From positions 62,001-126,000 of the forward strand of contig NZ_JAINFL010000007.1 in assembly GCF_022458895.1 (NCBI RefSeq): a stretch of 64,000 nucleotides of DNA, given 5' to 3'. Below are positions 62,959-64,000 of the stretch, piece by piece (within the stretch, counting starts at the first letter, position 1; every line of letters begins with the position of its first letter). A program made the position numbers and the translations under genes. The notes below the pieces were generated by a model. It searched no databases. It saw only the letters and a list, made by a program, of their open reading frames with translations, and was not told where the DNA came from. Source of the stretch: Roseihalotalea indica (lineage in GTDB: Bacteria; Bacteroidota; Bacteroidia; Cytophagales; Cyclobacteriaceae).

Positions 62959-64000
62959 ATGATATTTCGAGCTTTTTTGCTATTGATGTTAGCATTAACC
63001 CCTTCCTGGGGTCAGAATACCCCTAATATTATCCTGATCATGGCCGATGATATGGGCTATGAGGTATTGGGGAGCAGCGGTGGTACATCATATGCTACTC
63101 CGCACTTAGACCAGCTTGCTAGCCAAGGGGTACGTTTCACCCATGCGTATGCGATGCCTCTGTGTACGCCCTCCCGGGTGCAGATCATGACGGGTAAATA
63201 TAACTTTCGCAATTACGAACGATTTGGCTATCTGAATCCAAAGGAAAGAACCTTTGCTAACCTGTTGCAAGATACTGGCTACCAGACCGCGATTGCCGGG
63301 AAATGGCAGTTGGAAGGTGGAGAAGAGGCTCCGGCCCATTTTGGGTTCGATAAGTATTGTTTATGGCAAATCCGTAGCGGCGATTTCTGGTACCGCTATA
63401 AAAATCCGGTTATTTACCAAAATGGCGAAAAACGGAAAGACACCCAGGGGGGCTACGGCCCCGAGGTTTTTACTGAATTTATTCTGAATTTTATGCAGCA
63501 GGCTGCCGAAGAAGAGGACCCCTTTTTGGTGTATTATCCTATGTGTCTCGTACACGACCCCTTTCAACCTACTCCTAACCAGGATGCTTTTGAAACTTAT
63601 GAAATTGAAGGGCTAAACGATACCACTTATTTCCGAGACATGGTTTCGTTCATGGACCAGCAGGTTGGCCGAATTGCCAAACAAGTAGAGACACTCGGTA
63701 TTCAGGATAATACACTCATCCTCTTCACCGGCGACAACGGAACTGACCGCGACGTGGTATCCTGGATGGGTTCGCGTCGGGTTCCTGGCATGAAAGGATT
63801 GCCGGTGGATGCCGGAACCCACGTACCACTTATTGCGCATTGGGCCGGTCAGCCGGGGCAGGGGCGGGTAGTGGACGACCTTATTGACTTCACCGATGTG
63901 CTGCCAACCCTGCTGGAAGCTGCTCAGGTGGAGAAACCAGCTGACTTCGTAACCGACGGACGTAGTTTTTTACCGCAGATCACGGACCAGAAGGGAAGCC
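62959..64000 (+). CDS. Type I sulfatase, C-terminus cut by window edge
   Basis: The frame opens at the ATG at 62959 (MIFRAFLLLMLALTPSWGQ signal peptide) and is uninterrupted to the edge, 347 residues. The sulfatase core shows metal ligands in LIMADDMGYE (Asp30, Asp31), the formylglycine site CTPSR (Cys69) in LCTPSRVQIMTGK, and FTGDNGTD further on. It hydrolyses sulfate esters, probably in the periplasm, and needs a formylglycine-generating or anaerobic maturase encoded elsewhere. It may act on sulfated glycans such as those suggested by the lyases at 1-4 kb, though 60 kb lie between. Confidence 0.92.
   Translation, partial: MIFRAFLLLMLALTPSWGQNTPNIILIMADDMGYEVLGSSGGTSYATPHLDQLASQGVRFTHAYAMPLCTPSRVQIMTGKYNFRNYERFGYLNPKERTFANLLQDTGYQTAIAGKWQLEGGEEAPAHFGFDKYCLWQIRSGDFWYRYKNPVIYQNGEKRKDTQGGYGPEVFTEFILNFMQQAAEEEDPFLVYYPMCLVHDPFQPTPNQDAFETYEIEGLNDTTYFRDMVSFMDQQVGRIAKQVETLGIQDNTLILFTGDNGTDRDVVSWMGSRRVPGMKGLPVDAGTHVPLIAHWAGQPGQGRVVDDLIDFTDVLPTLLEAAQVEKPADFVTDGRSFLPQITDQKGS

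Overview
The window looks like a stretch of a Bacteroidota chromosome, most likely from the Cytophagales or relatives and probably marine. The grounds are a SusC/SusD pair, Bacteroidota-type lipoproteins, two long MacB/FtsX permeases without an ATPase, a BlaI/M56 pair, an IPExxxVDY-like protein before pyk, a DUF3127 protein, and TAnnTTTG-type -7 elements where promoters can be guessed. GC content looks to be in the low-to-mid 40s, with AT-rich intergenic pockets. No rRNA, tRNA, CRISPR array, phage or intact insertion sequence was recognised.

Region 1 (1-9.4 kb) is about acidic or sulfated polysaccharide. It has a truncated heparinase II-like lyase (PL21-type), a lipoprotein lyase with two duplicated N-terminal domains, a Wzx-type flippase, a sulfotransferase and a second heparinase II/III-fold protein. 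A sulfatase with a CTPSR formylglycine motif runs off the far end of the window (63-64 kb).

Region 2 (9.5-26.2 kb) holds pyruvate dehydrogenase E2 (two nearly identical lipoyl domains), HslV, an M23 endopeptidase lipoprotein, a NUDIX hydrolase, a Ca2+-type P-ATPase, a BlaI/BlaR1-like regulatory pair with three operator-like dyads, a TlpA-like lipoprotein, a low-GC pocket with orphan genes, and an FtsX-type permease.

Region 3 (26.7-40 kb) holds an orphan SusCD pair, an AEC transporter, a bestrophin-like channel, another FtsX-type permease, and an arsenic operon arsR-arsM-arsC-acr3 with an 18-bp operator present twice.

Region 4 (40-57.2 kb) is mainly housekeeping: nadE, rnc, fabF and acpP; divergently the IPExxxVDY-like gene, pyk and pncB; then dnaJ, grpE, obg, adk, hpt, an M42 peptidase, a DUF3127 OB-fold protein with an SSB-like acidic tail, and the nitrogen pair amt and P-II.

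Region 5 (57.4-62.8 kb) is the most unusual. All genes are on the minus strand: a LolC/FtsX permease and its ATPase, a TerB-like protein with a C-terminal PH/GRAM-like domain, a membrane LytTR regulator whose N-terminal half resembles the periplasmic domain of FtsH, and a toast-rack (LiaF/DUF4097-like) lipoprotein. GC-rich palindromic repeat elements sit in three consecutive gaps here, and a related one lies at 13.3 kb. I propose, as inference only, a membrane-anchored envelope-sensing regulatory cassette.
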